Positions 59,419 to 64,000 of a DNA stretch of 64,000 nt are shown here, in pieces. Positions within the stretch are counted from its first letter, which is position 1; each line of letters begins with the position of its first letter. Under the pieces are notes generated by a model. It was not told the DNA's origin. It searched no databases and was given only the letters and a program-made list of their open reading frames with translations. A program made the position numbers and the translations under genes. The DNA lies in contig JAECUM010005006.1 in NCBI GenBank assembly GCA_016617855.1, forward strand, positions 62,001 through 126,000, in the 5' to 3' direction. The DNA is from Megalonaias nervosa. Lineage: Eukaryota; Mollusca; Bivalvia; Unionida; Unionidae.

Positions 59419-62400
59419 ATAATTGGTTGGTAGAATTGACCAGGTAGGTCTTTTTGTATTTAGGCAACTTCCTTCATTTTCATCTTACATGAGTATATAA
59501 GTGATAATGACTCACCACATTTTTCATTTCATATGAAGATAAATAAATTGTACCACAACAAATTGTAAATAGAAAGATTTTGGAAATAATTTATTGTTAA
59601 CAAAAACTGCCTTCATAGTTTGTGGTACAAATGTAAATATGCATAGATTACAACTTATGTCAGTGTGTAATCTGCTGAATTTGAAATCTAGGGGATACAT
59701 GCAGATGTCTTTTGTATTCAAGGCAGAACTAAATGTGTTCATAATTCAGAAATGTTTCTACATGTCCATATATATTTTTAGGGTACACCAGAGACACTAA
59801 ATATCAGATGGATGTACCTTTATTTTTTCCTTTTGACTACACACATACACATGGACACGTGCATATTATGTTCTGGGATTTTGAATATCATTGAAGGTTG
59901 TGGCAGTATCACAGTATGAGGTGTATGTGGGGGAAAACGTTTCAGCTCATCAATTTCACTTTGCAAGTCCTTGACATTAAGTTACTTACGTTATTTGGAG
60001 AGAAATGAGGGCATTTAATACAATTAAAGGGAGCTGTAGCCTTGAATTAAATATTACTCTACAGGTATAATTAAATGCCATACAAATTTGTGAGGAATTG
60101 GATATATCAGGGATTTTTTTTAATTCTCACAGATTGAAATTTTTAAAATTATCTTTTGACTTTTTATCTTTTGTCAGTACATGTGTATTTCTGTTTCAAA
60201 GATGAAATCATCTTGTAGTTGCAAAATCGACACATGAAGTACTGTTTGACTTGTGTAACCAATTGGAGCCACAGTTGCCAAGTGGCCAAGGCATCAATTC
60301 CCAACATTGGATCAACTGAGATTGGCTGATGTGGTGTCTGTAGGCAAGCACTACACTTGACCTTGACCTTGGCATAATTCAAACTGTTAATGTGCCATTA
60401 AAAATTTAAAAAAGCCAAAAGTTCCTTAGAAAATTTTAAGAGGGTTAATATGTGTGATAACTTTAGAAAATGGTGTCTGAAGCTTTTTTTGTGTGCAGTA
60501 GTTTCAGTACCAGTTGCTATGTAATGAGAAAATTTAGATTGGTTTTTTTTTTTTGAATTTTCAGAATGAAAAGGTTTTTGTACATGAACATTGAAATAAA
60601 ATACAAGCTTCAGATATTGCATACATATTGAAAAGAAAGTGGAAAGAAAATGAAAATGTGAAGGAAAAAAGATATAAACATACAAATGCAGAAGTTTCCA
60701 ATTACAATGTAAAATTAAATTAAATTCTTATTTCTATCTTGTGATGGTTCATAAGGTGAGTAGAATGACGGCATTCGTATTTATATCCACCATGTTAGCT
60801 GCTACTCTGAATTGCGTCTTTTCATTAAAAAATTCTTTTTAGTTTCCCAGCCTGGTGAGAACATCGTCCATTTTAAAAAATAAAATAATCAAACTGCCAG
60901 GTGGATGCATGAACCTGGCTTGCTGGTAGAAAGTAAGACATTATCATGACAAGATGTGAATGATGCCATTCCAAACACTATCCATATTCCCATCAAGAAT
61001 ATACATGCCATGTACTGGTGGGAAGGTGGTTGAAACTGTTAAGAGGTAGTCTATTCCAGTATAGCTGAGAGTTTTGATAAAAACCAAAAATGTGATCTAA
61101 TTTATTCTTCATTAGTTGTATTTATGAAAGATGTTAAACAGAGTATTAGTCTTGGTGCAGGTAATCTTTTATACCATCACAAATGGTTTAATTTCCATAG
61201 TTTCAAGTTTTCTGTGATGTCCACTGTTTTCAACATGTTGTAGTATTTCTTGTGTTAGGCACCTATCAGTTTGTTGGTTTTTAAAAGCACCTTTAGCATG
61301 TTGCTGGCTATATTATACAAAGAAATGGCAGTTCGGTGTCTTTCTTAGGACATGCAGTGGCAGCTAACCCTGGCTGGCATGTAAGAGTATCAGACTTGCA
61401 ACCTATGGATTACAATTCCAACACACTCCCAAGTAGACTGCTGGCACACATTAGAGCAAATACAAATTGTAAATCCCCTCCATTGTTTCACTTTTACTTC
61501 ATCATATTTGTTAACAGTGGGAACTGTTATTGTGCAATTTTATTCACCAAATTAGGGTAAGGGCAAAATATTTAGATAAAAATGTTTTGCAGTTAATAAC
61601 ATTCAGGACAGTGCCCACCTCACAAGCTTAAAAAAAATAAATTAAACTGATCAGTAACATGTAATCCAAAATGACTAGCTGGGTGCATAGCTTTCATATG
61701 ACAACAAGTAGACCAAATTGAATGAAGTTGTATTGGCGTCTTGAACATAAGGTACTTTACTGCCATTTATTTGGTACTGAATTGCCTCTCTTGTGCTAAT
61801 GTGCTATTAAACATCACTTAGTTGATCAGTCAATCCTGGGCTTTCAGTTTGCTTAAAACCCAATGAAATGAATGATGTAACAAGTACAGAGTTTAAATGA
61901 TAAGCGTACCAGGAATTGTTGTGATGGTTTCTTGAACGGATTTTACCAAAGTCCATGGGGTTTTTTTTACTTACTTATTTTTTTTTAAATGAAAAAGGAA
62001 CTTGACTGTACACTTTCAGCCAGCAGCTGTTCGTAAGTGGGGGTTTTGCAGCTGTGAAGACTAAATATTTATACACGTACATTTGAGATTTCTATATTTT
62101 TGTATGAAAGAAATATATGACTGTGTTACTGGCTCTGATGGAATTTATATGAGAGGATGTATTCCAGTGAAAAACATAGGTTATGAAGAATGGACATTCA
62201 GGTGCCCATTTAGGTCCAGAAATTTTCATGGGCATTCAAAAAACGGAGGATAAACCTTAAAAAAAAATTCTCATTTTTGAATGGGAAGAAGGAAATGTGA
62301 TTTTTTTTTAAGTAAGATTCTGGAACAGTGTAATTTATCATAAAAATCTTAACAAAAATGAAGTTACCAAGGTAGAGTTTATTCAGTGGACAGTTATTCT

Positions 62401-64000
62401 TCACTGGAGGAGTTCATCACATAATACAAAATATTACGGGCATCAGAAGAAACTTGCAAGCTTCATGATGAAAAAGTGAGATACAATTGGAATTGAAGAG
62501 TAATTTATGTATTTGTTTTGTTGGATTGCATAAAGCATCATTTCACTTGAGAAGAAAGTTGTAAATTTCATATTCGACAGAGAACATTTACTTACATCAG
62601 GCTTACCAGACTAGTTTTGCATGGAACAGACTGGATTCATCCTCCATCAAACTTTTGGAAATGCGAAATGAAATGCCTGTGTTTGAAGAAAGCAGCTTAA
62701 ACATTCAGTGGAGAGTAGTTCCACGTCGGGAGATTTTTTTAAAAAAATGTGCCAGACAGAGACTGGTTCTTCACATATTATAACAGTGAAATTGTTTATC
62801 TGTTAATGATTCTGAAGCTGCAAAGCAATCAGTCATTTTGGCATCACAGATATTCTGATACAAGAAATTTGTGCTGTATCATACCTGTGACTTGTTTGGA
62901 TTAAAGCCAATTTTTGAGCCATGTGACACCAGTTTTCAGCATCCTAATTGGTAAAGCCATTGCCTTTGTGTCATAATCTTACAAGAGGAAGAGGGATTAT
63001 TTAATGGACTTTGTACACAGGAAAAGAGAAATGCTCTGAACTGGACTACTTTGAAAATTTTGTGGTCTTGACCATTTGGAATAAAGCAAGTTCTCTTAAA
63101 TGTCAAAACCCGTCAAATTAGCTAAATATCATTGTGGGATCAGAGTACAGATGTTACACTTAAAGTGTAAAATTCTCTTCGGAATAATGTGTGCCTATAT
63201 GGGGAACTGGAGTATAGATAGTCTTTCAAGAGATGTTGTTGATCTTGTATTACTTCATTCAAGGAAGGAAATTCAACATTAGCTGACTTTTCCAGTCTCC
63301 AAGTGCTGACACTGCTTATTTCCATGACAATTCAAGTTTCCTTGTGAAAACAAAAAGAATATATCCATGTTTATTAAGACATTACATCATGCAAGTCATC
63401 ATTTACAAGACATCTTCAAAGAATTTATCATGGTTCAATTGAATTTCCAACATCATGGAATATTTTACATTGTACATCTCTTTGTTTAATGAGGATAAAA
63501 GGAAAAGTTGAAAACGAATTGTATAATGGTCCACATGTCCAGTCCTACATGTGACCATGGTAGACAGGCATGCTGGAACATAAAATGGTTTTGCATGACC
63601 AGCTGGACTTCTCACAACTATTATCAAGCCAGCTGTGTTTGCACCTATAATATAATATCAGACCCCGATTTCTGTGTTTATACTTGGGTTTTGTGTTATG
63701 GTGACTATACAAATGCAGTGTGCAACAACTGAACGGCAGCGGAATGCTGATTAGGTGGGAGGTTGCTTGGAAGAGGTTATAATGTGCTTGTAGGTGTGCC
63801 AAGACATCTCCTACAGATTGGTGTATGAAATGCATGATATTTTAAGTCTTCAGATGTAAAATACTGTGAATCAACAAATGACAGATTCATTCAGAATGTA
63901 CACAGTTGCATTATTTGCATTAGGGTGTGCATTTACCACTAAAACAACAGATGAAACTCTTGTCTTGCCTCTTGTACCTGAATGAAGATGGTGGTGTCAT

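Larger units (their letters stand above)
56995..64000 (+). other. DDX6 3' UTR and downstream DNA, no second gene seen
   Basis: Seven kilobases after the stop codon hold no recognisable coding exon on either strand; open frames are under 100 codons with no family resemblance. The region is AT-rich and contains several possible AATAAA poly(A) signals (about 58288, 58988, 59542, 60595, 61636, 63080), so the transcript end cannot be fixed from sequence. Long 3' UTRs are usual for DDX6 in animals, so part of this is likely UTR. Apart from two microsatellites I see little repeat-family sequence, in contrast to the introns. Confidence 0.5.

Noticed and set aside
56995..64000. A second gene downstream of DDX6
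   Set aside because: All frames are under 100 codons and unlike known proteins; no splice-linked series could be assembled.

Overview
The window is animal nuclear DNA: one spliced gene with very long introns, set in dense transposon and repeat sequence. The gene, on the + strand, is the 3' two-thirds of a DDX6/Me31B/Dhh1-type DEAD-box RNA helicase. Seven exons (5292-5435, 10038-10132, 22620-22742, 46847-46975, 50393-50573, 54564-54717, 56811-56994) join in frame with canonical GT/AG junctions and encode about 335 residues ending at TAG. The 5' exons (N-terminal tail, Q motif, Walker A) lie before the window. No other host gene was found. A mollusc, perhaps a bivalve, is inferred from the repeats (tRNA-derived SINEs with long non-tRNA bodies, AGCTCACC-type and GGTCAAAGGT-type repeats); this is inference, not proof.

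Layout. 1-5291: intron upstream of the first visible exon, with a relic L2/CR1-like 3' end on the minus strand. 5436-10037: intron with a ~133-bp-period repeat array, a hAT-like fragment and a SINE with a perfect 15-bp target duplication. 10133-22619: a 12.5-kb intron that splits the DEAD motif itself; it holds two more SINEs, two complete hAT-type elements each flanked by a 6-bp duplication, another TIR element, and a complete but dead Tigger/pogo transposon (18019-20941). 22743-46846: a 24-kb intron dominated by a ~1.05-kb tandem repeat array (23662-28795, decaying copies to ~37.6 kb and beyond) invaded by hAT copies, an 8-bp-TSD MITE and a MULE-like element with a 9-bp duplication (34825-36611); it also holds a minus-strand hAT-type zinc-finger exon fragment and a fourth intact-ended SINE. 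46976-56810: four exons and shorter introns, with AGCTCACC-family repeats, a degraded L2/CR1-like retrotransposon (about 52255-54226) and a MITE. 56995-64000: 3' UTR and downstream DNA without a recognisable second gene.

The helicase is the only likely functional gene; the rest reads as intronic mobile-element history. The most interesting signals are a set of hAT-like elements that consistently show 6-bp (not 8-bp) target duplications, a higher-order tandem array carrying a partly preserved 62-codon ORF and a tRNA-like head, two long hairpins inside hAT copies, and clustered GTCGACAT motifs in the Tigger ends. I found no clearly new biological system. Exon calls are firm; repeat boundaries not anchored by a target duplication are approximate.
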